Positions 26,178-35,053 of a stretch of DNA of 64,000 nucleotides are shown here, one piece after another. Both the position numbers and the translations under genes were made by a program. The notes under the pieces were generated by a model. The model was not told where the DNA came from. It saw nothing but the letters and a program-made list of their open reading frames with translations, and did no database searches. Position 1 is the first letter of the stretch. Each line of letters starts with the position of its first letter. Origin of the DNA: Chloroflexota bacterium (GTDB lineage: Bacteria > Chloroflexota > Anaerolineae > Aggregatilineales > Phototrophicaceae); NCBI GenBank assembly GCA_020161935.1, contig JAIUNI010000001.1:434001-498000 (forward strand). Direction: 5' to 3'.

Positions 26178-27368
26178 ATGATTGATTTCAAAGCTGAAGC
26201 AGAGTCGCTGCGTGATGAACTGATCGCCCGTCGGCGTGATTTTCATATTCATCCTGAGTTGGCGTTCGAGGAATACCGCACCTCAGGCATCGTTGCCGAA
26301 GAACTGAATAAACTCGGTTTAGAGGTGCAAACGGGTGTTGGTAAAACCGGCGTGGTGGGCATTCTGGAAGGGGCGAAGGACGGCCCGACGGTGCTGGTAC
26401 GCGCGGATATGGATGCGCTGCCAATCTTAGAAAAAAACGCGGTTGAATACGCCTCGCAAACCCCCGGCAAGATGCACGCCTGTGGGCATGACGGTCATAC
26501 CACTATTGGGCTGGGCGTGGCGAAGCTGCTGTCGAAGCACCGTGATGAATTAGCGGGCCGGATTAAGTTCGTGTTCCAGCCCGCCGAGGAGATCGTCGGT
26601 GGGGCGAAAGCGATGGTGGCAGATGGTGTGCTGCAAGACCCGCGACCGGATGTGACGTTAGGGCTGCACCTGTGGAACTCGATGCCGATTGGCAAGTTGG
26701 GTGTAGGTGATGGGCCGGTGATGGCCGGTTCGTCGATCTTCACGATCAATCTCACGGGTAAGGGCGGTCACGGTGCGCTGCCGGATGTGTCAATTGACCC
26801 GATTGTCTGCGCCGCGCAGGTGGTCACGGCATTGCAGTCGATTGTCAGCCGCAACGTTGATCCGCTCGAAAGCGCGGTCGTTTCGGTGACGCGCATTCAG
26901 GCGGGTACAGCTTATAACATTATCCCGCAAGACGCGGAACTCTGGGGAACCATCCGTACCTTCAAGAACGAGGTGCGGGACAGAGTTGAAAACCGGATGC
27001 GAGAGATCGTTGACGGTATTGCTTCCGCGATGGGCTGCACCTCGACCGTTGAAATCGTGCATAAGAGTGTGCCGGTTCGCAACGACTCCACCGTGACGGA
27101 ACGCGGGCGTGAAGTGCTGCGTCAGTTCGTGGGCGATGAGGGGATTCTGACGACCGAGCGGACGATGGGCGCGGAAGATGTTGGCCTATTCATGGACGAT
27201 ATTCCGGGGCTGTATTTCTTTGTCGGTGCGGCGGTGCCGGGGCAAACCGAATATTACGGGCATCATCACCCGCGTTTCGACTTTGATGAGAACGCGCTGC
27301 CACTCAGCGTTGCTTTGTTAGCAAGTGCTGTGGCGGATTACGTCATTCCAACAGCGACAGGGGCATAA
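26178..27368 (+). CDS. M20-family amidohydrolase (peptidase)
   Basis: 396 residues. M20D-type features: VRADMDALPI, the metal motif HACGHDGHTT, FQPAEE with the catalytic Glu, GLHLWN, and HHHPRFDFDE near the end. The family includes hippurate hydrolase, IAA-amino acid hydrolases and N-acyl-amino acid deacylases. The product is very similar to that of the next gene, so the pair arose by tandem duplication. 6 bases after the PIG-L gene. Confidence 0.92.
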   Translation: MIDFKAEAESLRDELIARRRDFHIHPELAFEEYRTSGIVAEELNKLGLEVQTGVGKTGVVGILEGAKDGPTVLVRADMDALPILEKNAVEYASQTPGKMHACGHDGHTTIGLGVAKLLSKHRDELAGRIKFVFQPAEEIVGGAKAMVADGVLQDPRPDVTLGLHLWNSMPIGKLGVGDGPVMAGSSIFTINLTGKGGHGALPDVSIDPIVCAAQVVTALQSIVSRNVDPLESAVVSVTRIQAGTAYNIIPQDAELWGTIRTFKNEVRDRVENRMREIVDGIASAMGCTSTVEIVHKSVPVRNDSTVTERGREVLRQFVGDEGILTTERTMGAEDVGLFMDDIPGLYFFVGAAVPGQTEYYGHHHPRFDFDENALPLSVALLASAVADYVIPTATGA

Positions 27369-28558
27369 TGGCGATTGACTTCCGGGTATTGGCAGCAGAA
27401 CTACGCGACGAGTTGGTGATCCGCCGTCGCGATTTCCATATGTACCCGGAGTTAGGCTTTGAGGAATTTCGGACATCTGGTCTGGTCGCTGATGAACTCC
27501 GCAAGTTGGGGCTGGAAGTGCAGACGCAGGTCGGGCGTACCGGCGTTGTCGGGATGCTGGAAGGCGAGCATGACGGCCCGACGGTGCTGGTACGGGCGGA
27601 TATGGATGCTTTACCCATCCAAGAACTGAACACCGTCGATTATATCTCGCGCGTGGGTGGCAAAATGCACGCCTGTGGGCATGATGCCCATATGACGATT
27701 GCGTTGGGCGTTGCTAAAATATTGTCGCGCTTCCGTGCGGATATTCATGGGCGTGTGAAGTTTGTGTTCCAACCCGGCGAAGAAGGTCACGGCGGCGCGT
27801 TGGAGATGATAAAAGACGGTATTCTGAAAAATCCTGTGCCGGATGTGGTGTTGGGGCTGCACGTTTGGGCGGAACTGCCCATCGGGACAATCGGGGTCGC
27901 CAGCGGGGCGGTGATGTCCGGTTCGTCGGTGTTTCGCATCGTGGTCGAAGGCAAGGGCGGTCACGCCGCCATGCCGTATACGACGGTCGATCCGGTGGTG
28001 TGTACCGGCGAGCTGATTATGGCGCTGAACACGATTGTGGGACGCAAGATGAACGCGATGGACGGCGCGGTTGTCCTTTCGGTGACGGGCGTGCGGACGA
28101 GCAGCGATGCCTTCAACGTCATTCCGCAGTCGGTGGAAATTAAAGGCACGTTTCGAACGTTTAATGCCTACACCAGCGAAATTATGGAGCAGCATATCCG
28201 TTCCGTGAGTACATCCGTATGCGCGTCGGTTGGCTGCGAGGCAAAAGTGACCATCAAACACCTGAACATCCCCGTGGTGAATGATGTGCGCGTGGCGAAG
28301 CGGGTGCGGAAAGCGATGAAGCAGGTCGTTAAAGCTAGTGCGCTTGACCAGACCGTTCGCACGATGGCTTCCGAAGATGTCTCGTTCTTACTTGAGCAAA
28401 TCCCCGGTATGTACTTTTTTGTGGGTATGTCGAACAAAGCGAAAGGCATCATATACGGGCATCATCATCCGCGCTTTAATATTGACGAGGATGTGCTGCC
28501 GTTGAGCGTCGCGTTGATGAGCGCCTCGGTTGCCGAGTTTGTGATGCAGGTGAAATAA
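27368..28558 (+). CDS. M20-family amidohydrolase (tandem paralogue)
   Basis: 396 residues, the same length as its upstream neighbour and alignable along its whole length (RRDFHMYPELGFEEFRTSGLV against RRDFHIHPELAFEEYRTSGIV in the other). HACGHDAHMT, FQPGEEGHGG and HHHPRFNIDE keep the metal site. The start codon overlaps the previous stop by one base (TAATG). Divergence suggests a different acyl or peptide substrate. Confidence 0.92.
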   Translation: MAIDFRVLAAELRDELVIRRRDFHMYPELGFEEFRTSGLVADELRKLGLEVQTQVGRTGVVGMLEGEHDGPTVLVRADMDALPIQELNTVDYISRVGGKMHACGHDAHMTIALGVAKILSRFRADIHGRVKFVFQPGEEGHGGALEMIKDGILKNPVPDVVLGLHVWAELPIGTIGVASGAVMSGSSVFRIVVEGKGGHAAMPYTTVDPVVCTGELIMALNTIVGRKMNAMDGAVVLSVTGVRTSSDAFNVIPQSVEIKGTFRTFNAYTSEIMEQHIRSVSTSVCASVGCEAKVTIKHLNIPVVNDVRVAKRVRKAMKQVVKASALDQTVRTMASEDVSFLLEQIPGMYFFVGMSNKAKGIIYGHHHPRFNIDEDVLPLSVALMSASVAEFVMQVK

Positions 28559-28562
28559 GATT

Positions 28563-29231
28563 ATGGCTCAGAACAATATTCTACATTGGCTCGATGGGCG
28601 TGGTTGGCTGGTGCTTTCCGGCGGCAACAAGCCCGACAGTGACGTACGCGCCCAAACCATCGGGCATATTGCGGCGGACGGCGGTGTAGCCTACGTGACG
28701 TTTGGCAGCAGCATCGAAACCACCGAAATGCTGATGAGCGATCTGCAAGACTTAGGCGCACCCCCCGGTTATTTTGTCGATGTGCTGACCGAAGATGATG
28801 ACACGATTCGCGCGAAGCTCGGCGAAGCGAGTTTGATCGTGGTCGAGGCGGGTGATGATCCGTCGCAGACCCGTTCCGGCTTGCTCGGCGCGGCGGTCGA
28901 GGGGATGCAAAAGGCGTTCGAAAACGGCGCGGTGGTATTGCTGGAGGGCAGCAGTGCCTCGGTATTCGGTACATGGATTTTACTCAACAGCGGCGAAATC
29001 CGGCAGGGGATCGGCTGGGTGTCGCAGGTGTTTGTCCTGCCGGGGGTGACGGCGGTAGCGCAGTCGGAGGCGGGACGTACAGCCCTCGCCGAAGAATCCT
29101 CCGCGCTGGCGATTGGCATTGGCGAAGGTTCGGCGCTGGCGCTGGGGCCGGATGGCGAGGTCGAGCCGTGGGGCGGGCGGGAAGTGACCGTCGCGTTAGG
29201 GCGGTCGTTCACTAGTTCCAGTTCAACTTAA
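28563..29231 (+). CDS. S51/cyanophycinase-like protein
   Basis: 222 residues. The N-terminal GWLVLSGG, the VTFGSS strand, the AGDDPSQTR turn and LLEGSSASVFG (candidate Ser nucleophile elbow) follow the order of the S51 dipeptidase E / cyanophycinase fold, but the usual GTSAGA motif is not exact. It ends the PIG-L/M20/M20 operon, 4 bases after the second M20. This set of deacetylase plus peptidases suggests breakdown of N-acylated peptides or amino acids. Confidence 0.6.
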   Translation: MAQNNILHWLDGRGWLVLSGGNKPDSDVRAQTIGHIAADGGVAYVTFGSSIETTEMLMSDLQDLGAPPGYFVDVLTEDDDTIRAKLGEASLIVVEAGDDPSQTRSGLLGAAVEGMQKAFENGAVVLLEGSSASVFGTWILLNSGEIRQGIGWVSQVFVLPGVTAVAQSEAGRTALAEESSALAIGIGEGSALALGPDGEVEPWGGREVTVALGRSFTSSSST

Positions 29232-29249
29232 ACAAATAATGGTTATAAT
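29222..29249 (+). promoter_or_regulatory. Promoter of purA
   Basis: TTCAAC (29222-29227) and a perfect TATAAT (29244-29249) with 16 bases between, about 37 bases before the purA start. Confidence 0.55.
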
Positions 29250-29285
29250 TGCGAGTTGCTAAAAATTTCTTGAGAGGACTATGAA

Positions 29286-30572
29286 GTGCCTGCAACGATT
29301 GTAATTGGAGCGCAGTGGGGCGATGAAGGGAAAGGCCGCGTCGCCGATTGGTTGGCGGCGGAGGCAGATGTCGTCGCGCGGTATGCTGGCGGCGATAACG
29401 CGGGTCATACCGTGGTGGTTGGTGAAAAAGTATTTAAGCTGCATCTGGTTCCATCCGGCATTCTGCACGACCATGTGGTCTGTGTGCTGGGTAACGGGAT
29501 GGTCGTAAACCCTGTGAACCTGCTCAAAGAGATGGATCAGATTCGCGCGATGGGTGTAGACGTGTCGCCGGAGCGGTTTATCATCAGCAGCCGCGCCCAC
29601 TTGATTACTCCGGCGCATGTGGCGCTCGATAGCGTCTCGGAGAAGGCGCTGGGCAACCAAGCCATCGGCACGACCCTGCGCGGTATTGGCCCGGCGTACA
29701 TGGATAAGACCGGGCGTAAGGGTATCCGTGCTGGACAAATGCTGCGCGTCGAAGACTTCGCGGAAGCGCTTTACAACATGATTGAGCAGGCGAACGTGAC
29801 GTTAGCGCGGCAGGGTGGGGTCACGCTCGACCCGAAAACCGTGACGCTCGATTATTTGGATGCTGCCAGCCGCTTGCAGCCGTATATCAAAGACACGACT
29901 GTCTACTTGAATCAGCAGTTACAAAAAGGCGCACGTGTGCTTTGCGAAGGCGCACAGGGTACACTGCTCGACATCGACCACGGTGATTACCCCTTTGTGA
30001 CCAGCTCATCCCCAACCGCCGGTGGCGCGATGACCGGCTTGGGCATTGGGCCGCGCTATATCGACAAGGTGATGGGTGTTGGTAAGTGCTTTAGCACCCG
30101 CGTCGGCAGTGGGCCGATGCCGACCGAATTGGAAGGCGAACTCGGTAATCGGCTTCGCGGCACGGGTGAGAACCATTGGGACGAGTTTGGTACCACCACC
30201 GGTCGCCCGCGCCGCTGCGGTTGGTTGGATGTCGTCGTCTTGCGCTATGCGGCAGCCGTGAATGGCTTTACTGACTTGTTCTTGACCAAGCTCGATGTCC
30301 TCAGCGGTTTCGAGGAACTGAAGATCGCGGTTGCCTACAAGATCGACGGTCAGCGCTATGAGTATCCGCCTGCGACTTTGGCCGAGCTGGAACGGGCAGA
30401 AGCGGAATACATCACGCTGCCGGGGTGGTCAGAAGACATCAGCCGCGTGAAGGATAAACACGATTTGCCCGAGGCGACCCGCGCTTACGTGCAGAAAGTG
30501 GCGGAACTCTGCCAGACTCCGATCTCAACCATCAGTGTTGGCCCGGAACGTGACCAACTGATTCACTTTTAG
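29286..30572 (+). CDS. purA: Adenylosuccinate synthetase
   Basis: 428 residues, GTG start at 29286 with GAGAGGA 8 bases upstream. It joins IMP and aspartate with GTP in AMP synthesis. Motifs: IGAQWGDEGKGRVAD, GGDNAGHTV, GTTLRGIGPAY, EGAQGTLLDIDHG, TSSSPTAGG, GRPRRCGWLD. It appears to have its own promoter. Confidence 0.97.
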   Translation: MPATIVIGAQWGDEGKGRVADWLAAEADVVARYAGGDNAGHTVVVGEKVFKLHLVPSGILHDHVVCVLGNGMVVNPVNLLKEMDQIRAMGVDVSPERFIISSRAHLITPAHVALDSVSEKALGNQAIGTTLRGIGPAYMDKTGRKGIRAGQMLRVEDFAEALYNMIEQANVTLARQGGVTLDPKTVTLDYLDAASRLQPYIKDTTVYLNQQLQKGARVLCEGAQGTLLDIDHGDYPFVTSSSPTAGGAMTGLGIGPRYIDKVMGVGKCFSTRVGSGPMPTELEGELGNRLRGTGENHWDEFGTTTGRPRRCGWLDVVVLRYAAAVNGFTDLFLTKLDVLSGFEELKIAVAYKIDGQRYEYPPATLAELERAEAEYITLPGWSEDISRVKDKHDLPEATRAYVQKVAELCQTPISTISVGPERDQLIHF

Positions 30573-30600
30573 TCAATGACTGGTACGAAAGCCTGAGTGC

Positions 30601-31506
30601 ATGATGACGGGCGATACATATACCTATTCGATGGACGCACCTGTTTCGCGACCGCCGCAGCGGGTGGTTTCGCTCGTCCCCAGCGTGACCGAGTCGTTGT
30701 TCGACCTGATGCTGGGGGATCGACTGATCGCGATAACCGATTACTGCATATACCCCGTAGAAGGTGTAGCGAAACTGCCGCGCATCGGTGGCACGAAAAA
30801 TCCCGATGTCCAGCGGATTATCGACATGCGACCTGACTTGGTGATCGCCAATCAAGAAGAAAATCGTAAAGAAGATGTCGAGGCATTGAAAGCCGCTAAA
30901 ATTCCGGTGTGGGTTACGTTCCCCAAAACGGTAGCGGATGCTTTTAACCTGCTCTGGAACATTATGCACGTATTCGACGAACCAGCGATGGTTCCGCGTG
31001 TGCGCTTAATCGAGCAAACGATGGATTGGGTATGGCGCATCAGTGAAAAGCGTGTTGAGGATGCGGTGTGCCGTGTCTTCGCACCTATCTGGCTTGACCC
31101 GCTCATGATATTTAACGGCGATACCTACGCCAGTGACTTGCTGCGAATTTGCGGCGGTGTGAATGTGTTCGCCGGACGTGAACGTCAGTATCCTCTAGCC
31201 GCCGATTTGGGTGAGGCACAGGCCATCCCAATGGACGCAGCGCGAGTGAGTGGGCGGGATGTGCGCTACCCCCGCGTGACGATGGATGAGGTCGTTGCCA
31301 CGCAGCCGGATGTCATTTTACTGCCGAGTGAACCGTTCCACTTTACCCAAGAACATATTGCTCTGTTTTCGGGGTTGGATATTCCGGCTGCACGCGATAA
31401 ACGTATTCTATTGATCGACGGCTCGCTGCTGACATGGCATGGCACACGAATTGCTTATGCATTAAACTCATTACCGGATTTGTTATTCGCAACCGGAGAT
31501 ACATAG
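30601..31506 (+). CDS. BtuF/helical-backbone metal-receptor family protein, no signal peptide
   Basis: 301 residues. RVVSLVPSVTESLFDL and LPRIGGTKNPDVQRIIDMRPDLVIAN match the cobalamin/iron siderophore binding protein family (BtuF, TroA-like fold). Unlike transporters' binding proteins it lacks a signal peptide or lipobox; the first 20 residues are polar. No permease or ATPase gene is adjacent. It may be a cytoplasmic sensor or have a start further upstream that I cannot find. A histidine kinase follows by 6 bases. Confidence 0.8.
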   Translation: MMTGDTYTYSMDAPVSRPPQRVVSLVPSVTESLFDLMLGDRLIAITDYCIYPVEGVAKLPRIGGTKNPDVQRIIDMRPDLVIANQEENRKEDVEALKAAKIPVWVTFPKTVADAFNLLWNIMHVFDEPAMVPRVRLIEQTMDWVWRISEKRVEDAVCRVFAPIWLDPLMIFNGDTYASDLLRICGGVNVFAGRERQYPLAADLGEAQAIPMDAARVSGRDVRYPRVTMDEVVATQPDVILLPSEPFHFTQEHIALFSGLDIPAARDKRILLIDGSLLTWHGTRIAYALNSLPDLLFATGDT

Positions 31507-31512
31507 TTTCAT

Positions 31513-32241
31513 ATGACAAAAGCCGATGCAAGTAATGAGTGGTTAGAGACGGTCGCCCACGACCTGAGAACGCCGATCAATCTGGTGGCGGGCTGTCTCG
31601 ATGTCATCCAGAGCTTAGGCCCCCTCAATGATAAGCAGCAGCATTACCTGAACCGCGCTTTTGCTGGATTGAAGCGTATGGAGCATTTGATCGGGCGCTT
31701 GAAAGACATCACATGGGTTGATTCCACTGCTCCGTTAGAAGTGGGCAACGTCAACATCAGCAACTTAATCGCCGATGCGGTTGACCTGCTGCTCGAAGCG
31801 GCTGAACAGCGCAGCGTAACGGTTCGCGTGCATGTCGCGCGTGATGTCGAGAGCGTACAGGGTGACACGGCGCGTTTGGCACAAGTCATGGATAATCTGC
31901 TCAGTAACGCGATTAAGTATAATCGACAGGGTGGAACGGCGGTGATTACTGCGAAACGTGAAGCTGACCATGTGCAAATCATGGTACAGGACTCCGGCAT
32001 TGGCATTGGTATTGACGACCAACCGCACGTTTTTGACCGTTTTTTCCGTGCGCCGGAAGGTGTACGCTTAAAGATCGAAGGCAGCGGCTTGGGGCTGGCG
32101 ATTACAAAAGGCATCGTTGAGCGGCATGGCGGGCGGATTTGGGTGCAGAGTGAATTGAACATCGGCTCGACATTTTTTATCACGCTGCCATTTTCACCAC
32201 CGGCTTCAGGTACGGATGCCGGTATACAACTCTCCATTTAA
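31513..32241 (+). CDS. Soluble histidine kinase (HisKA + HATPase only)
   Basis: 242 residues. The phospho-accepting His is in ETVAHDLRTPINLVAG (about residue 16). ATPase boxes: NLLSNAIKYN, DSGIGIG and GSGLGLAIT. No membrane span, PAS or HAMP domain is present, so sensing must come from a partner. The neighbouring cytoplasmic BtuF-like protein is a candidate because the genes are adjacent. No response regulator is next to it. Confidence 0.9.
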   Translation: MTKADASNEWLETVAHDLRTPINLVAGCLDVIQSLGPLNDKQQHYLNRAFAGLKRMEHLIGRLKDITWVDSTAPLEVGNVNISNLIADAVDLLLEAAEQRSVTVRVHVARDVESVQGDTARLAQVMDNLLSNAIKYNRQGGTAVITAKREADHVQIMVQDSGIGIGIDDQPHVFDRFFRAPEGVRLKIEGSGLGLAITKGIVERHGGRIWVQSELNIGSTFFITLPFSPPASGTDAGIQLSI

Positions 32242-32253
32242 TGATGAGTTATC

Positions 32254-32282
32254 TTGCAGTTGGTTGTGAGAAATAGTACAAT
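32254..32282 (+). promoter_or_regulatory. Promoter upstream of the cta cluster
   Basis: TTGCAG (32254-32259) and TACAAT (32277-32282) separated by 17 bases. The next gene starts at 32318 behind an AGGAGG site. Confidence 0.6.
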
Positions 32283-32317
32283 CTTCTTACTTTAGGTGGC
32301 TTTTGAGGAGGTTTGCG

Positions 32318-32647
32318 GTGAAGCGTTTATTACTGATTGCGGTCGTCATCGTCATCTTGATTATTGGTGGCGGTTTATCATCACAAATTGCTTCCAACGG
32401 CAACCAACTCCCGATTCCCGGCCTCATTCGCCAGACCACCGATCCTGATGCCTCGGCGCTGGATATGGCTCCGTGGAAGGCCGAACAACTTTTCCTATTC
32501 GTCGGCTTCATCATCTTCAATCTGGTGGGCATGGCCGTGACGATTATGGCGATTGTGTGGTTCTTGAACTGGCAGGTTAAAAGTGCGAATGCCATAAAGG
32601 TCAATCCGTCTACTGCCGTTGTGACCACTACAGAAGAAGCGACCTAG
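32318..32647 (+). CDS. Small two-span membrane protein before ctaA
   Basis: 109 residues from GTG 32318, chosen because AGGAGG lies 6 bases upstream. Two hydrophobic segments (about residues 2-20 and 58-84) enclose a polar loop. No motif recognised. Position directly before heme A synthase suggests a role in the cytochrome oxidase cluster, but this is only context. Confidence 0.7.
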   Translation: MKRLLLIAVVIVILIIGGGLSSQIASNGNQLPIPGLIRQTTDPDASALDMAPWKAEQLFLFVGFIIFNLVGMAVTIMAIVWFLNWQVKSANAIKVNPSTAVVTTTEEAT

Positions 32648-32685
32648 TTGAAGTAACCTGAGCATGATTCAGGCGTGGGGTTTGT

Positions 32686-33645
32686 ATGGGACAAAACGTT
32701 AATCCTCCGCGTGGTTTTCCACGTTTGGCGCTGGCGACAACCTTATTGACACTGGGATTAATTGTATTCGGCGCGGTTGTACGTGTTACGGACTCCGGTT
32801 TGGGCTGTGGCGAACATTGGCCGCTGTGCAACGGTACGATTTTCCCACCATTGGACAATGTGACGGCGTGGATCGAGTGGCTGCACCGCCTATTTGCCGC
32901 GTTGATTGGTGTACTCGGCATTGCGATGCTGGTGGTTGCGGTTCGCGCGTACCGCACGCGCAATCCACGTGTACTAACCATTACGGTGATCGCAGCCGTA
33001 TTGTTCGCTGTGCAAAGTGCGCTTGGCGCAATTGTCGTGCTGCGGAGCTTGCCGGTACTCGCCGTTACGCTGCACCTTGCGACTGCGATGCTGCTCTTGG
33101 GCGCGTTGTTACTCGCGGCGGTGGTCGCGGCCTATCGACCGGGTATTGCTTCCCCTTCGAATACCGTGTCGATGTTGGCCTATACGACTGCGGCGCTGGC
33201 TTTTGTCATCATCCTTTCGGGCGCATTGGTTCGCGGCAGCGGGGCGACTTTAGCTTGTACCGATTGGCCGCTGTGCTTCGGGCAAGTCCTGCCGACCGAG
33301 CATGGTTCGTTAGCGATCATTCATATGTTCCATCGCTTCGCGGTGGTGGCATTGGGTATCAGCATTGTGCTGCTGGCCTATTATGTTTTCAAAGAACGCC
33401 AAGATCAACGCTTGCGGACGTTGGCAATCGCCGCCTTGATTGCCTACTTTGCCCAAGCCGGTGTGGGCGCGATGTTCGTGATAAGCCGCGCACAAGCGGT
33501 TTGGGGTGCGGCGCACGTCGGCCTCGCCGCGACGACGTGGGCGCTGCTGGTCGCATTTTCGGCGATTGAATGGTTAAACAATCATACGAGTTTTAGTGAG
33601 ATAACCAATAAAACATGGGATCTTCAATCCAAAGCGTCGAAGTAG
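32686..33645 (+). CDS. ctaA: Heme A synthase (COX15/CtaA)
   Basis: 319 residues with about eight membrane segments. Family motifs: VFGAVVRVTDSGLGCGEHWPLC, IEWLHRLFAALIG, ALVRGSGATLACTDWPLC and HMFHRFAVVALG, with the heme-ligand histidines. It oxidises heme o to heme a for cytochrome oxidase. It overlaps ctaB by 31 bases. Confidence 0.95.
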   Translation: MGQNVNPPRGFPRLALATTLLTLGLIVFGAVVRVTDSGLGCGEHWPLCNGTIFPPLDNVTAWIEWLHRLFAALIGVLGIAMLVVAVRAYRTRNPRVLTITVIAAVLFAVQSALGAIVVLRSLPVLAVTLHLATAMLLLGALLLAAVVAAYRPGIASPSNTVSMLAYTTAALAFVIILSGALVRGSGATLACTDWPLCFGQVLPTEHGSLAIIHMFHRFAVVALGISIVLLAYYVFKERQDQRLRTLAIAALIAYFAQAGVGAMFVISRAQAVWGAAHVGLAATTWALLVAFSAIEWLNNHTSFSEITNKTWDLQSKASK

Positions 33646-34517
33646 AAAAGTTCAATATACGGACGCTGGTCAAAAATTATCTCGAACTGACCAAGCTGCG
33701 GATTGTGCTGCTGCTGTTGTTCACGACGGTCACGACGATGGTGATCGCCGCCAACGGCATTCCCGAACTGAGCGTCCTCATCCCAACCTTGATCGGTGGC
33801 GCGTTCGCTGCTGCTGGCGCGAGTGCGATCAACCAGTATATCGACCGTGATATGGATGCGCTGATGTCACGCACGTCTCGCCGTCCCATTCCATCGGGCC
33901 GTGTTGCACCGACGAATGCGCTGCTCTTTGGGATGGGTTTGCTGGCGTGGTCGGTGCTGGTGCTGGCGATGTGGGTGAACTGGCTGACGGCGGTTCTGGC
34001 GCTGTTCGGCGGTTTGTATTATGTCATTCTCTATACCATGATTTTGAAGCGCAACACCGTCGTCAATATCTTGATCGGTGGTGGCGCGGGTGCGGTGCCG
34101 GTATTGGTGGGCTGGTCGGCAGTGACTGGAAGCCTGTCCTTCCAAGCGTTTATCCTGTTCGCCATCGTCTTCTATTGGACACCGCCTCATAGTTGGGCAT
34201 TAGCACTGCTGGTTAATAAGGACTACACACTGGCGAACGTGCCGATGATGCCCGTCGCTCACGGCGAGGAAGCGACACGCCGTCAAATCCTGCTCTACTC
34301 AGTGCAATTGGTGCTGATTACCTTGCTCCCGCTGCCGTTCCGCTTTTTGGGTCCGGTGTACATTGTGACGGCGGCGTTGCTGGGCATCGGTATGCTGTAC
34401 ATGGCGGTCAAATTGATCCAAAAGGCTGATGGGGCTGCGGCACGTGCTATGTATAAGTACACCACCTCGTATTTGGCATTCCTGTTTCTGGTCATGATTG
34501 TTGACCGTTTGCTTTAA
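33615..34517 (+). CDS. ctaB: Protoheme IX farnesyltransferase (heme O synthase)
   Basis: 300 residues, a UbiA-type polytopic prenyltransferase. The Asp-rich motif NQYIDRDMDALMSRTSRRP and the second region PPHSWALALL are characteristic. Product is heme o, the substrate of CtaA encoded just upstream. About nine membrane spans. Confidence 0.95.
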   Translation: MGSSIQSVEVEKFNIRTLVKNYLELTKLRIVLLLLFTTVTTMVIAANGIPELSVLIPTLIGGAFAAAGASAINQYIDRDMDALMSRTSRRPIPSGRVAPTNALLFGMGLLAWSVLVLAMWVNWLTAVLALFGGLYYVILYTMILKRNTVVNILIGGGAGAVPVLVGWSAVTGSLSFQAFILFAIVFYWTPPHSWALALLVNKDYTLANVPMMPVAHGEEATRRQILLYSVQLVLITLLPLPFRFLGPVYIVTAALLGIGMLYMAVKLIQKADGAAARAMYKYTTSYLAFLFLVMIVDRLL

Positions 34518-34530
34518 TAGGTAGGTTGTT

Positions 34531-35010
34531 GTGGCAGTAACGTCTAAGAAAAGCCGGTTACCGGTTTATATTGTGATTGGCCTTTTTGTGGTGTTCTCGG
34601 TTGCATTCGTGGTCATCCTCGCGTTGACGACGGAAAGCGAAATGACGGCTGATCCGATTGATTCGAACGAGCTGACCGCCGATACCTACATGACCGAAGT
34701 ATCCGCGCTGCTCGAAGGAGCGGATGCGGCTAACGGAGCGATACTGGTGGAAAAGTATGGTTGCATCGCCTGCCACCGCGGCGAAACCGTTGCCAAAATC
34801 GCGCCGCCCTTTGTCGGTGCTGCGGAACGCGCTGCGACCCGCCGCCCACCGCTCACGGCTGCCGCCTATATCTACGAATCGATTGTCAACCCGACGGCTT
34901 ACATCGTGCCGGAGTTCAACGCGGTCATGCCGCTCGATTACGCCAATCAGCTCTCTGAACGTGACCTCGGCGATGTGCTGGCTTACCTGCTCACGCCGGA
35001 CGCGGATTAA
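34531..35010 (+). CDS. Membrane-anchored cytochrome c
   Basis: 159 residues, GTG start. One N-terminal span (about residues 11-32), then a class I heme c domain with CIACH (about residues 76-80) and a probable Met ligand in NAVMPLDY. End of the ctaA-ctaB cluster; probably an electron donor in the respiratory chain. Confidence 0.9.
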   Translation: MAVTSKKSRLPVYIVIGLFVVFSVAFVVILALTTESEMTADPIDSNELTADTYMTEVSALLEGADAANGAILVEKYGCIACHRGETVAKIAPPFVGAAERAATRRPPLTAAAYIYESIVNPTAYIVPEFNAVMPLDYANQLSERDLGDVLAYLLTPDAD

Positions 35011-35053
35011 CCGCAGCGCGTCTATCCCATTATCATCGTTTGGAAAATAAAAT

